This document shows, in pieces, positions 37,760-46,734 of a stretch of DNA of 64,000 nt. A program made the translations under genes and the position numbers. This DNA is from Asticcacaulis solisilvae. GTDB lineage: Bacteria > Pseudomonadota > Alphaproteobacteria > Caulobacterales > Caulobacteraceae. Under the pieces are notes generated by a model. It worked only from the letters and a program-made list of their open reading frames with translations, was not told the origin of the DNA and made no database searches. Where the stretch lies: positions 186,001 through 250,000 of the forward strand of contig NZ_JAGGMI010000003.1 of the NCBI RefSeq assembly GCF_017875235.1, read 5' to 3'. Each line of letters starts with the position of its first letter. Positions within the stretch are counted from its first letter, which is position 1.

Positions 37760-39287
37760 GGGCCAGGCCGAAGCAACCGAATGGCTCCGTCGCGCCGCCC
37801 GCCTGCAGGCGGCACAGGACCTGCCGGCGGCCTTCGACGCCTACCAGCAGGCGCTTAGCCTGGCGCCGGACTCCGCCGAGATCGTCCATCACCTGGCCGA
37901 CCTCGCCTTCCGCCTGACGCAGTGGGACGTCGCCGAAAAGCTCTACGCCCATCTCTGCGCGCGCGATGGCGCGGATGTGACGGCGCTGACCGGCTATGCC
38001 GCCGCGCTGCGCGAACAGGGCCGCTATGACGACGCCATCGAACTCCTGAAATCCGCCCTGGACCTGCAGCCGCAGGCGGCCGGCCTGTGGGAGGGATTAG
38101 GCAGCGTCATGATGAGCCGGAAGGACCGCGACCTTGCGCTGGTCTTTTTCGACGAAGCCTTACGGCTTGATCCGGACAACCTGCCCGCCCTGTTCAACCG
38201 CGGCTACGTCCGGAGCGAAAAAGGCGACCTCAAGGGCGGACTGGCCGACATCAGCGCCTGCGCCCGGCGTTTCAAGGATACCGGCAACCAGCGAAGCGCC
38301 GAACTGACGTGCGCCCAGTTTTCGATGGCAATGGGCGACCTGACCGCCGGCTGGCAGTGGTATGAGGCGCGCCATATGCGCGGCACGAACCGCGAAGTCG
38401 ATTACCGGTTGAAGCTGCCGCACTGGAAAGCCGGGCAAGCCCTTGCCGGCAAGCGCCTGTTCGTCAGCGCCGAACAGGGATTGGGAGACGAGGTTCTCTA
38501 TGCCTCGCTGCTGCCGGACCTGGTCGCCGAGGTGGGTGAGGACCGGCTTGGCATCGGCGTTGAGCCGCGGCTGGTGCCGCTGTTCCAACGCAGCTTTCCC
38601 AATGCCACGGTCGTCGCCCACCGGACGCAGACGGTCGACGGCCGCATTCGCCGCGATTTCCCCGATCTCGATCAGAAGGCCTTCGATCTTTGGGCGCTGA
38701 TGGGCGACTTCCTGGCGAGCCACAGGGGCGCCGTTCGCGACTTTCCGCGCAATCCCGCCTTCCTGACGCCCGACCCGGTGCGCGTCGCGCATTGGCGCGG
38801 CTACCTGTCCACCCTGAACGGCCTGCCCAAGGTCGGGGTGATGTGGAAGAGCCTTAAGTCCAGCTCCGTCCGCGACGGGGCGTTTTCGCCTTTTGAAGAA
38901 TGGCGGGGCGTCCTGTCGACACCAGGTATCCAGTTTATAAACCTGCAGTACGGCGACACCCGGGCAGAGCTGGATGCCGCCCGCGCGGCGGGCCTGGACA
39001 TCCATACGCCCGCGGGCATCGACCTCAAGCAGGATCTCGACGACGTGGCGGCATTATGTGTCGCGCTTGACCTGGTCGTCGGTCCGCCGACCGCCACCAC
39101 CAATATCGCCGCCGCCTGCGGCACGCCGATCTGGCTGATACTGCCGCCCAATCCGTGGCTGGCGCTGGGTCAGTCCTACTATCCCTGGTATCCACGCTCT
39201 CAGCTGTTCACCGCACCGGCTACGGACGACTGGGCGCCGACCATGGCGTCGATCGCGGAGAGCCTGCAGGCGATGGCGCTGACCTGA
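37752..39287 (+). CDS. TPR-glycosyltransferase-like protein, FlmG/FlbA type, copy 2
   Basis: 511 aa from a TTG at 37752 that overlaps the end of copy 1 by 8 bp, implying translational coupling. A shorter TPR part (about 8-190: AFDAYQQALSLAPDSAEIVHHLADL, AIELLKSALDLQPQAAGLWEGLG), then the same C-terminal domain as copy 1: GKRLFVSAEQGLGDEVLYASLLPDL, RLVPLFQRSFPNATV, GVMWKS, NLQYGDTRAELD, and GPPTATTNIAAACGTPIW. The two domains are close enough to be a tandem duplication with later TPR loss. It probably works with copy 1 in flagellin modification. Convergent with the universal-stress gene 6 bp away. Confidence 0.76.
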   Translation: MPKGQAEATEWLRRAARLQAAQDLPAAFDAYQQALSLAPDSAEIVHHLADLAFRLTQWDVAEKLYAHLCARDGADVTALTGYAAALREQGRYDDAIELLKSALDLQPQAAGLWEGLGSVMMSRKDRDLALVFFDEALRLDPDNLPALFNRGYVRSEKGDLKGGLADISACARRFKDTGNQRSAELTCAQFSMAMGDLTAGWQWYEARHMRGTNREVDYRLKLPHWKAGQALAGKRLFVSAEQGLGDEVLYASLLPDLVAEVGEDRLGIGVEPRLVPLFQRSFPNATVVAHRTQTVDGRIRRDFPDLDQKAFDLWALMGDFLASHRGAVRDFPRNPAFLTPDPVRVAHWRGYLSTLNGLPKVGVMWKSLKSSSVRDGAFSPFEEWRGVLSTPGIQFINLQYGDTRAELDAARAAGLDIHTPAGIDLKQDLDDVAALCVALDLVVGPPTATTNIAAACGTPIWLILPPNPWLALGQSYYPWYPRSQLFTAPATDDWAPTMASIAESLQAMALT

Positions 39288-39293
39288 CTTTGC

Positions 39294-40115
39294 TCAGTGC
39301 GCCATATAGAGGTTGATCGAGGTGTTCTGCAGCAGGTGCCGCGTCGTCCCACCAAAGGCGAATTCCCGCAGGCGCGAGCGGCCATAGGCACCCGCGACCA
39401 TGTAGTCGGCGCCGTGGCGTTCGCAGGCATCGGCCAGCTGGGTGTGGATTTCGCCCTTTGGGAAAGAGTCGATCTGCGCCGCTATGCCGTGGGCGGCATA
39501 GTAGCTGGCCAGCCGGTCGAGATGGGCCGGACTGTCGCCCACGGGGGCTCCGACCACCACCACCTTCGCCGCCTTCTTCAGCAACGGAACGGCACGGCGC
39601 GCGGCGCGCGATGACGGCTCCTTGCCATCCCAGGCGACGACGGCCGTGCCCGCGACATTCAACGGCTGGCGCGCCACGAAGACGCCGGCGCGTTCCTCCA
39701 TCAACACCTGCTGGAAGGCTTCGGACAGCATACCCTGCCCCTTGGCACTGGTCTCGCCGAAGACGACGAGATCGGACAGCCGCGTTTCCTCCGCCAGGTC
39801 CTGCCAGACCGGCGATTCCAGGGCCGAGAAGACCTTCTTGGCATAGCCGGTCGTCGCGAACTGGGCGCGCGCCGCCAGTTCGGATTCCTCTGAAGCCGCC
39901 TTGAGCGTATCGAGCGTCGACATCTGGACCGTGCCCATGAAACCTTCGCCCAGCCACGGCGACAGTTCCGCCGGATCGGCCGGCGCGAACAGCACGTTCA
40001 GTTCGGCTTCGAAGGCTTCGGCGATGCGCGCGGCGATATCGAGCGCCATGCCCTCATTGGTGTGGCCGCTGACCGGAATTGTGACCCGTGACCAGGCCTG
40101 ACCTGTTGCCGGCAT
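39294..40115 (-). CDS. Tandem universal stress protein (two UspA domains)
   Basis: 273 aa from the ATG at 40115, with GGAGG 5 bases upstream. Domain 1 (about 8-140) starts WSRVTIPVSGHTNEGMALDIAARIAEAF; domain 2 (about 150-273) has AVVAWDGKEPSSRAARRAVPLLKKA, VVVGAPVGDSP and the ending GADYMVAGAYGRSRLREFAFGGTTRHLL, where the G-x2-G-x9-G(S/T) ATP-binding pattern is modified. UspA proteins respond to stress and growth arrest. It stands alone; the start faces the HD hydrolase gene. Confidence 0.88.
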   Translation of the reverse strand: MPATGQAWSRVTIPVSGHTNEGMALDIAARIAEAFEAELNVLFAPADPAELSPWLGEGFMGTVQMSTLDTLKAASEESELAARAQFATTGYAKKVFSALESPVWQDLAEETRLSDLVVFGETSAKGQGMLSEAFQQVLMEERAGVFVARQPLNVAGTAVVAWDGKEPSSRAARRAVPLLKKAAKVVVVGAPVGDSPAHLDRLASYYAAHGIAAQIDSFPKGEIHTQLADACERHGADYMVAGAYGRSRLREFAFGGTTRHLLQNTSINLYMAH

Positions 40116-40209
40116 GGCTTCCTCCGTCAATTTCTGTGTAAAGCGCGGGAATCATCGGACATGCGCTTATCCGTCCTATAGGATATACCGTTCGCGATAA
40201 AATGCCGAT

Positions 40210-40851
40210 GTGACAAATATGGCCGACAGTTCCCGCCCCGCCTCCAGACGTAAAGTCGCCAAGCCCCCCGCGCCGCGCGCCTGGCAGCGCATGCTGTCCG
40301 GCCGCAGGCTGGACCTGCTCGATCCGCACGCCATCGATATCGAGATCGACGACATTGCCCTGGGGCTTTCGCGCGTCGCCCGCTGGAACGGCCAGACGCT
40401 TGGCGAGCATGGCTTTTCCGTCGCCCAGCACTCTCTGATCGTCGAGGAAATCAGCGCCCACATCGATCCGGCACTTAGCCCTGCGCAACGGTTGATCGCG
40501 CTTTTGCACGACGCGCCGGAGTATGTCATCGGCGATATGATCTCGCCGTTCAAGGCCGCGCTCGGCCTCGATTACAAGCGCTTCGAAAGCCATCTGGAAC
40601 ATGCCATCCATATCCGCTTCGGCCTGCCGCCGACCATCCCGGCGGCGCTCAAGAAGCTGATCAAGCAGGCCGACCATGCCTGTGCCTATTTCGAGGCGAC
40701 GCAACTGGTCGGGTTCAGCGAAGCCGAGGCGCTTCAGTTCTTCGGCGAGCCGCCCGAGGGCTATCATCTCAACATTGATCCATTGCCGGGCCAGGAGGCG
40801 CGCGAACGCTTTGTGGCGCGGTTCGAGGCCCTGATGAAGCAGGTGAAGTAG
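40210..40851 (+). CDS. HD-domain phosphohydrolase (YfbR-like nucleotidase)
   Basis: 213 aa from a GTG; an ATG three codons on is equally possible, and neither has a clear ribosome binding site. HD metal residues: GQTLGEHGFSVAQHSLIVEE, LLHDAPEYVIGDMISPFKA (the HDAPE motif), and KQADHACAYFEA. The arrangement matches 5'-deoxynucleotidases of the YfbR group, which hydrolyse dNMPs. It overlaps or abuts the next gene (one base apart), an NrtR-like regulator, suggesting a shared nucleotide or NAD role. Confidence 0.82.
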   Translation: MTNMADSSRPASRRKVAKPPAPRAWQRMLSGRRLDLLDPHAIDIEIDDIALGLSRVARWNGQTLGEHGFSVAQHSLIVEEISAHIDPALSPAQRLIALLHDAPEYVIGDMISPFKAALGLDYKRFESHLEHAIHIRFGLPPTIPAALKKLIKQADHACAYFEATQLVGFSEAEALQFFGEPPEGYHLNIDPLPGQEARERFVARFEALMKQVK

Positions 40852-40852
40852 G

Positions 40853-41788
40853 ATGGCGCTGACGATCGAGCTTTCGGCCGTCGTCGTCACGGTCAAGGAC
40901 AATGAGGCCTTCGTCCTGTGCCGCAACCTCCCGCGCCACGCGCCCAATGATCCCGCCCATGCCCTGCCGTCGGGCCTGTTCGTGCCGCGCAGCCAGCGCA
41001 CCTTCGACCTGGCGCTGCGCGCCTTCGTGCGCGAACAGACCGGGTTCGATATCGGCTATGTCGAACAGCTCTACAGTTTCGGCGACCTCGATCGCGAAAC
41101 CGTCCTGCCCGAAGCCCAGGGCGCCGACCATATCGTCTCTATCGGCTACCTGGCCCTGACCGCCAATCGCGACTTCCAGGCGCGCTTCGACGCCTCGTGG
41201 GTGCCGTTCAAGGCTTTTTTTCCGTGGGAAGATTGGCGCGGAGACATTAACCCTGTCAAAGGCTTGCGGAAATGTCTCGATGCGTGGTGTCAAGATGGCG
41301 ACGATCGTGTCACGCGCCAGCGCCGGGTCGAAACCCTGTTTCCGGAGGACTTCGACCACTGGAACGAAGAGCGCGTGCTCGACCGCTATGAGTTGCTCTA
41401 CAGCGCCGGCCTGATCGGTGAAGCGCGGCGCGTCAAGGGCGATGGCAGCCCCGATGCTCCGACCGGCCAGCCCATGGCCTCGGACCACCGCCGCATCGCC
41501 GCCACGGGCCTGTCGCGCCTCCGCGGAAAGCTGAAATACCGGCCGGTGATCTTCGAACTGATGCCCGAGCGGTTTACGCTGCTGGAGCTTCAGAGGTCGC
41601 TGGAGGCGCTCTCGGGCGTGAAGCTGCACAAGCAGAACTTCCGCCGCGCTCTGGAACGCACGGGCTTTGTCCAGCCTTTGGGCGTCATGCGCGACGATAC
41701 CGGCGGCCGGCCGGCCGAGCTCTACCGCTACGACCGCGAACAATTCCGCTTCAGTCCGTCGCTGGGCTTGAGCTTGCCGCGCGCGTGA
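40853..41788 (+). CDS. NrtR-like regulator (degenerate Nudix domain + winged helix)
   Basis: 311 aa. N-terminal Nudix fold at about 5-150 (LSAVVVTVKDNEAFVLCRN, HALPSGLFVPRSQRTFDLALRAFVREQTGFDI). The Nudix box is degenerate: the catalytic REXXEE positions are A/F...E-Q, so hydrolysis is unlikely. The C-terminal winged helix at about 225-300 (ERFTLLELQRSLEALSGVKLHKQNFRRALERTGFV, GRPAELYRYD) is typical of NrtR, which senses ADP-ribose and regulates NAD metabolism. Immediately after the HD hydrolase. The target genes are not evident. Confidence 0.83.
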   Translation: MALTIELSAVVVTVKDNEAFVLCRNLPRHAPNDPAHALPSGLFVPRSQRTFDLALRAFVREQTGFDIGYVEQLYSFGDLDRETVLPEAQGADHIVSIGYLALTANRDFQARFDASWVPFKAFFPWEDWRGDINPVKGLRKCLDAWCQDGDDRVTRQRRVETLFPEDFDHWNEERVLDRYELLYSAGLIGEARRVKGDGSPDAPTGQPMASDHRRIAATGLSRLRGKLKYRPVIFELMPERFTLLELQRSLEALSGVKLHKQNFRRALERTGFVQPLGVMRDDTGGRPAELYRYDREQFRFSPSLGLSLPRA

Positions 41789-41798
41789 CCGCCTTGGT

Positions 41799-41965
41799 TT
41801 AGCCCCGCCCACCACTCGCTCCCGCTCGTGGTCCCCCCTCCCCATAAATGGGGAGGGCGTGATGCTAACCTCCAGATTGCGTAACGACTGGAGGCGAAAT
41901 AGATATATCTTCGCCCTCCCCATTTATGGGGAGGGGGGACCGCCGAAGGCGGTGGGCGGGGCTAA
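41799..41965. repeat. Large nested palindromic element, type 1 (167 bp)
   Basis: Arms of about 54 bases: TTAGCCCCGCCCACC at the left end pairs with GGTGGGCGGGGCTAA at the right. Each arm holds its own hairpin, CCCTCCCCAT-AAATGGGGAGGG on the left and its counterpart on the right. The centre has CCTCCAG...CTGGAGG and AGATATATCT. It lies between convergent genes and could stop transcription from both sides. Same architecture as 45528-45657. Confidence 0.85.
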
Positions 41966-41973
41966 GCGACGTT

Positions 41974-43239
41974 TCAACCTGCCAAGCTTTTGGCCGATCC
42001 AGTCAACAATGGAGAGCCCGCCTCGATCAACCCGTTCTCACGCGACACCAGGGTCGGTACAAGGATCTGGCTGGTGACATTGGTGGCGGTGCGCATCATG
42101 TCGAGGATACGGTCGATGGCGGCCAGAAGCGCGATCCCTTCCAGCGGCAGGCCCGCCGCCGACAGGGTCACGGTCAGCATGACCGTCGCCACGCCTGGGA
42201 CACCGGCGGTCGCCAGCGAGCCCAGGATCGAGCTCAGGGCAATGATGACATAATGCGAGGTCGTCAGTTCGATACCGAAATAGTTGGCGATAAACACCGA
42301 CGAGATCGCCGGGTAGATGGCGCCACAGCCGTCCATCTTCATATTGGCGCCCAGCGGCAAGGCAAAACCGGCATACGACGATGGCAGCTTGAGATTATCG
42401 ACCGCGACCTGAAGCGATACGGGCAATGTGCCGATCGACGAACAGGTGAAAAAGGCCGTCTGCTGGGCGGTGAAGATGCCCTTGTAGAATCCCGTCACAC
42501 GCAGGCCATGCAGCTTCAGCAAGGTCGGATAGACGATAAAGATCAGCGTCAAACAACCAAGATAGACCAGGCCGATATAGGGGATAAGCGGCCGCAGCGA
42601 CTCCAGGCCGTGCGAGGCCACCACCGAGCCGATCAGGCCGAAAACACCGATCGGCGTCAGTTGGATGATCCAGCGCGTCAACTTGAACATGACCTGAGAG
42701 CCCTGTTCAACAAGCGTGCTTAACTCCCTGGTTTTCTGCCCTAAAGCGCCGAGCGCGGCGCCGACCAGGATAGCGAACAGGACGATGCTCAGCACCTTGC
42801 CCTCGGCAAAGCTCTGGAAGATGTTCGACGGCACGATACCGGTCACGACCTCGACCGGCGTCGGGATGTCCTTCACGGGTTGCGCTTCGAACGGTAGGTG
42901 GGCAATGCCTTGGCCCGGCTGGAAGTAGATGCCGATGGCCAGGCCGATCGACACCGCGATCGCGGACGTAACCATGAACCAGCCGATCGTATAGACGCCC
43001 AACCGCACGGCGCGCCCGCCGCCGGAATCCTCGCTGTGGCCCAGCCGCGCGATCGAGGCCGCGATGGTAAAAAAGACCAGCGGCGCGACCAGCATCTTGA
43101 TCGCCTTGACGAAGGTGTTGCCGATCGGGTCGAGCACCGGCAAGGCCGCCTCGCCCCAAATGAGCGCAACCGCGATCCCCGCCGCAAAGGCGATGACCGT
43201 CTTGAGCCAGAAAGGCACCTTGCCGAGAGCTTTGAGCAT
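41974..43239 (-). CDS. Dicarboxylate/amino acid:cation symporter (DctA/GltP family)
   Basis: 421 aa inner-membrane transporter with 8 helices and two re-entrant loops. Seen: MLKALGKVPFWLKTVIAFAAGIAVALIWG, IKMLVAPLVFFTIAASI, the serine-rich loop FFTCSSIGTLPVSLQVAVDNL, the NMDGT-region variant PLGANMKMDGCGAIYPAI, and the C-terminal hairpin ATAGVPGVATVML. Imports C4-dicarboxylates or glutamate/aspartate with Na+ or H+. The NMKMDGCG variant is slightly unusual, so the substrate is left open. Single gene; ends at the nested palindrome. Confidence 0.92.
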   Translation of the reverse strand: MLKALGKVPFWLKTVIAFAAGIAVALIWGEAALPVLDPIGNTFVKAIKMLVAPLVFFTIAASIARLGHSEDSGGGRAVRLGVYTIGWFMVTSAIAVSIGLAIGIYFQPGQGIAHLPFEAQPVKDIPTPVEVVTGIVPSNIFQSFAEGKVLSIVLFAILVGAALGALGQKTRELSTLVEQGSQVMFKLTRWIIQLTPIGVFGLIGSVVASHGLESLRPLIPYIGLVYLGCLTLIFIVYPTLLKLHGLRVTGFYKGIFTAQQTAFFTCSSIGTLPVSLQVAVDNLKLPSSYAGFALPLGANMKMDGCGAIYPAISSVFIANYFGIELTTSHYVIIALSSILGSLATAGVPGVATVMLTVTLSAAGLPLEGIALLAAIDRILDMMRTATNVTSQILVPTLVSRENGLIEAGSPLLTGSAKSLAG

Positions 43240-43377
43240 GAGGATGCTTTCGCGTGAAACCAGTCGTACAGATATGGGCCCACTGCGCTCCGTTTACACA
43301 CGAATAAAATTGTGTCGTCAGGTGAACGCGGCTAAATCTGGCTAAATGTCCTACAATTAAAACGACAGGGAAATAAC

Positions 43378-44361
43378 ATGCGTGCCGCCGCTCTTACCCT
43401 CTGCCTCAGCGTCCTCGCCGGTTCGGTCTGCGCCGAAACAGCCCCGAAACCGCTCTATCGCGACCCGGTCCACGACGGCGCTGCCGATGCGTCAATCATG
43501 TACGACAAGGCAAACAAGACCTGGCGCATGTTCTACACCAACCGCCGCGCCGACCTGAAACTGCCCGATCCGAAGGATGTTGCCTGGGTGCACGGCACGG
43601 CCATCGGCGTCGCGACTTCAAAGGATGGCCAGAGCTGGACCTATTCCGGCACGGCCAAAATCCCAACCGAATGCACCGGCGAAACCCTTTGGGCGCCGGA
43701 ACTGCAAAAATTCGGCGACACCTATCATATGTGGCTGACCGTCGTGCCGGGCGTCTTTTCCAACTGGAACGGCAGCCGGACCATCGTGCACCTGACCAGC
43801 AAGGACCTCGACAGCTGGACGTGCGGCGACACGCTCGACCTCGGCTCCGACCGCGTCATCGACGCGAGCGTCGTCAAGCTGAAAAGCGGCTATCGCCTGT
43901 GGTTCAAGGACGAACGCAAAGGCAGCCGCCTGTTTGCCGCCGACAGCCCGGACCTTGTCCACTGGACACGCCAGACAACACCGGTCGTCGATATCGCCGC
44001 CGAAGGCCCCAAGGTCTTCAAGTTCAAGGGCAAGTACTGGATGATCGCCGACGCCTGGAAGGGCCTGATCGTGCTGTCGTCGAAGGATACGCAGACCTGG
44101 GCTTTGCAGGACGAACGCCTGCTGGAAACACCCGGCGTTGCGCCGACCGACGACGCCAAGGGCCAGCATCCGGACGTCGTCGTCAATAATGGACGCGCCT
44201 TTATCTACTACTTCGTCCACCAGTCCGAAGCGCCCGAGGCGAAGACCGATCCCTACTACCATCAGCGCACCGTGCTTCAGGTCGCGGAGCTAAAATACGT
44301 GAATGGCAAACTCACCGTCGATCGCAATGCCAAGGTTGACGCGAGGCTCATTGCACCCTGA
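43378..44361 (+). CDS. Secreted GH43-like five-bladed beta-propeller glycosidase
   Basis: 327 aa; GGGAAATAAC before the ATG. Signal peptide cleaved after SVCA (about residue 19). The mature domain shows propeller blades with DPVHDGAADASIMYDKANKTWRMFYT (candidate catalytic base Asp at the first blade), LWAPELQKFGDTYHMWLTV, SDRVIDASVVKLKSGYRLWFKDE, and DIAAEGPKVFKFKGKYWMIADAW (Glu as candidate acid). The layout is that of the GH43/GH62/GH32 superfamily acting on plant polysaccharides. Exact specificity not determinable; a non-catalytic propeller is possible. aroC starts 49 bases downstream. Confidence 0.7.
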   Translation: MRAAALTLCLSVLAGSVCAETAPKPLYRDPVHDGAADASIMYDKANKTWRMFYTNRRADLKLPDPKDVAWVHGTAIGVATSKDGQSWTYSGTAKIPTECTGETLWAPELQKFGDTYHMWLTVVPGVFSNWNGSRTIVHLTSKDLDSWTCGDTLDLGSDRVIDASVVKLKSGYRLWFKDERKGSRLFAADSPDLVHWTRQTTPVVDIAAEGPKVFKFKGKYWMIADAWKGLIVLSSKDTQTWALQDERLLETPGVAPTDDAKGQHPDVVVNNGRAFIYYFVHQSEAPEAKTDPYYHQRTVLQVAELKYVNGKLTVDRNAKVDARLIAP

Positions 44362-44410
44362 GACGTTCTGGTTTAAGCGAACGCCTAAATAGAACAACGC
44401 GATAAACTTC

Positions 44411-45511
44411 ATGTCTCACAACACCTTCGGTCATCTCTTCCGAGTCACTACCTGGGGCGAAAGCCACGGTCCGGCGCTGGGCTGCGTCATCGACGGCTGC
44501 CCTCCCGGCATACCCCTGTCGGAAGAAGATATCCAGTGGGCCATGGACCGCCGCAAGCCGGGCGGCTCGCGCTTCGTCACCCAGCGCCGCGAAGCCGATG
44601 AGGCCAAGATCCTGTCCGGCGTGTTCGAAGGCGTCACCACCGGCACGCCGATCTCGATCCTGATCGAAAACACCGACCAGCGCTCCAAGGACTACGGCGA
44701 GATCGCGCGCCAGTTCCGTCCCGGTCATGCCGACTACACCTATTTCGCCAAGTACGGCGTACGCGACTATCGCGGCGGCGGCCGGTCCAGCGCGCGCGAG
44801 ACCGCCGCGCGCGTCGCCGCGGGCGCGGTGGCGCTGAAGGTGCTCAAGACGTTGGTCGGCCAGATCGAGGTGCGCGGCGCACTCGTGCAACTCGGCAAGC
44901 ACCGTGTCGATCGCAGCAACTGGGACTGGTCAACCGTTGATCAGAACCCATTCTTCTCGCCCGATGCGGCCGGCGTGCCCATGTGGGAAGACTATCTCGA
45001 CGGCATCCGTAAGGCCGGCTCGTCGATCGGCGCGGTCGTTGAAGTCCAGGCCGAGGGCGTGCCCGCCGGCTGGGGCGCGCCTCTGTATGGCAAGCTCGAC
45101 TCCGAACTGGCCTCGGCGCTGATGAGCATCAATGCCGTCAAGGGCGTCGAGATCGGCGAAGGTTTCGGCGCCGCCGAACTGTCGGGCGAGGAAAACGCCG
45201 ACGAGATGCGCATGGGGCCTGACGGTCCGGAATTCCGCTCAAACCACGCCGGCGGTATCCTCGGCGGCATTTCGACCGGCCAGACGGTCGTCGCGCGAAT
45301 GGCGCTCAAGCCCACCTCCTCCATCCTGACCAAGCGCGACTCAATCGACCTTGAGGGCAAGGAGGTCGAACTGATGACCAAGGGCCGTCACGACCCGTGC
45401 GTGGGCATCCGCGCGGTGCCGGTCGCCGAAGCCATGATGTCGTGCGTCCTGCTCGACGCCTATCTCCGCCACCGGGGTCAGACCGGCGGCGGAGTTCATC
45501 AAATAGGCTAA
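44411..45511 (+). CDS. aroC: Chorismate synthase
   Basis: Converts EPSP to chorismate with reduced FMN, the last common aromatic step. 366 aa. Family signatures: [78 protein letters not shown] and [10 protein letters not shown], ending [28 protein letters not shown]. Complete and of normal length. A nested palindromic element follows 16 bases downstream and probably ends the transcript. Confidence 0.97.
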   Translation: MSHNTFGHLFRVTTWGESHGPALGCVIDGCPPGIPLSEEDIQWAMDRRKPGGSRFVTQRREADEAKILSGVFEGVTTGTPISILIENTDQRSKDYGEIARQFRPGHADYTYFAKYGVRDYRGGGRSSARETAARVAAGAVALKVLKTLVGQIEVRGALVQLGKHRVDRSNWDWSTVDQNPFFSPDAAGVPMWEDYLDGIRKAGSSIGAVVEVQAEGVPAGWGAPLYGKLDSELASALMSINAVKGVEIGEGFGAAELSGEENADEMRMGPDGPEFRSNHAGGILGGISTGQTVVARMALKPTSSILTKRDSIDLEGKEVELMTKGRHDPCVGIRAVPVAEAMMSCVLLDAYLRHRGQTGGGVHQIG

Positions 45512-45527
45512 AGCCGCATGATGATAT

Positions 45528-45657
45528 AAAGTCCCCCTTCCGTCCGCTTCGCGTCCACCTTCCCCGTAAACGGGGAAGGAACTATGGGCTTTATTTTCCT
45601 TCCCCGTTTACAGGGAAGGTGTCGCGGCGCCTGCGCCGTGACGGAAGGGGGAACTTT
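45528..45657. repeat. Large nested palindromic element, type 2 (130 bp)
   Basis: Ends AAAGTCCCCCTTCCGTC and GACGGAAGGGGGAACTTT pair with one bulged A. Inner hairpins CCTTCCCCGTAAACGGGGAAGG on the left and a counterpart on the right, with small CGCTTCGCG and GGCGCCTGCGCC loops inside each arm. About 18 unique bases at the centre. Same design as 41799-41965 but different sequence; it lies between convergent aroC and the barrel gene. Confidence 0.85.
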
Positions 45658-45701
45658 GAGCATCAAATCACGCGTTCAATTTAAACGCATCACACTCAAT
45701 T

Positions 45702-46520
45702 CTACATGCCGAAGCGATAGCTGACGACGACCCGAACCGAGTGGTTATCGAAAGTATCGCTGCTGCGGATCATGTCCGTGCCAGCGGGATTGACGATGCG
45801 GAATGGGTTTGTGAGCCCAGCCGAGCCCGGCCCGACCGCGACGACATAGTCCTCGTCCTTCAGCGACGTGTAGAGATATTCGACACCGACCGACCAGTCG
45901 CCCATTCCCTTTTCAACGCCTGCACCAAGCTGATAGCCATCGCCGTTGCTGCCGCCCATCGGCGTGAAGCTGTTGGCTGTATTGGTGGTGTCGTATACGC
46001 GATTGATCTCGGCGCGAGCGACGCCGGCGGTGGCGTAGGTCAACCAGTCATTCATGGCATAGCCGAGACGGCCGCGCAGGGCAGCGACGCTGTCGACATC
46101 GCGGCGGAAGTGATAGGCGGCCGGCGTCGTCGAAAAGCCGGTAACGCTGTCGCTCAAATCCGTCAGTTCGATTTCACCGACGATACCGTAAACCCAGTTG
46201 CCGGCCTGCCAGTCATAGCCGAGCCTTGCGCCGAAGGCCGGCGTATTTTCATCGTCGTCGCAGCCGGCCGCGGCATTATTGCCTTTCGGGGAGCCCGCGC
46301 AGAAACCAGGCGAAAAAGCGTTGGCGGGCGCCGACGTATTGACCGTATCGCCATAGGTGCCGTCGCGATTGGTGTCGAACAGCAAGGTTTCATCCTCGTC
46401 TTCGGCCAGGGTTGAGTAACCAAAGTGGTGAGCGATGTAGGGACCGCTCCAGTCTTGGGCGGTGGCAGGAACGGCGGTTGCGAGAGCCGCGGCGGAAGCG
46501 GCAAGCAGAAGCGTTTTCAT
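45702..46520 (-). CDS. Outer-membrane beta-barrel protein
   Basis: 272 aa. Signal peptide cleaved after ATAQ (about residue 22). The mature chain starts DWSGPYIAHHFGYST, the usual opening of OmpA-like/Omp31-like 8-strand barrels in alphaproteobacteria. Alternating strands follow (FGARLGYDWQAGNWVYGIVGEIEL, LRGRLGYAMNDWLTYATAGVARAEI, SVGVEYLYTSLKD) and the C-terminus is VVVSYRFGM, the aromatic-ended barrel signal with one extra Met. An extracellular loop has an Asp-rich DTNRDGTYGD, EF-hand-like, and one Cys pair. Function unknown; likely structural or a porin-like surface protein. Confidence 0.82.
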   Translation of the reverse strand: MKTLLLAASAAALATAVPATAQDWSGPYIAHHFGYSTLAEDEDETLLFDTNRDGTYGDTVNTSAPANAFSPGFCAGSPKGNNAAAGCDDDENTPAFGARLGYDWQAGNWVYGIVGEIELTDLSDSVTGFSTTPAAYHFRRDVDSVAALRGRLGYAMNDWLTYATAGVARAEINRVYDTTNTANSFTPMGGSNGDGYQLGAGVEKGMGDWSVGVEYLYTSLKDEDYVVAVGPGSAGLTNPFRIVNPAGTDMIRSSDTFDNHSVRVVVSYRFGM

Positions 46521-46734
46521 GGATATTTCCAGTATTATGTGCGTTTGGGGAGGGTATGGGAACGCGATACTGCTGCGACCTACGACTGGCGCTGGAGCCT
46601 GGATTTGCTTATAGATTCAAAGGCGATCACGTTTCGCGCGAGCAGGCTCAACACGCCTATTGTAATTAATACAGTTACACTTATATAGACCTCAACACCG
46701 CGCATACAGACATGCGCCGAGAGGAGCGTTTCCA

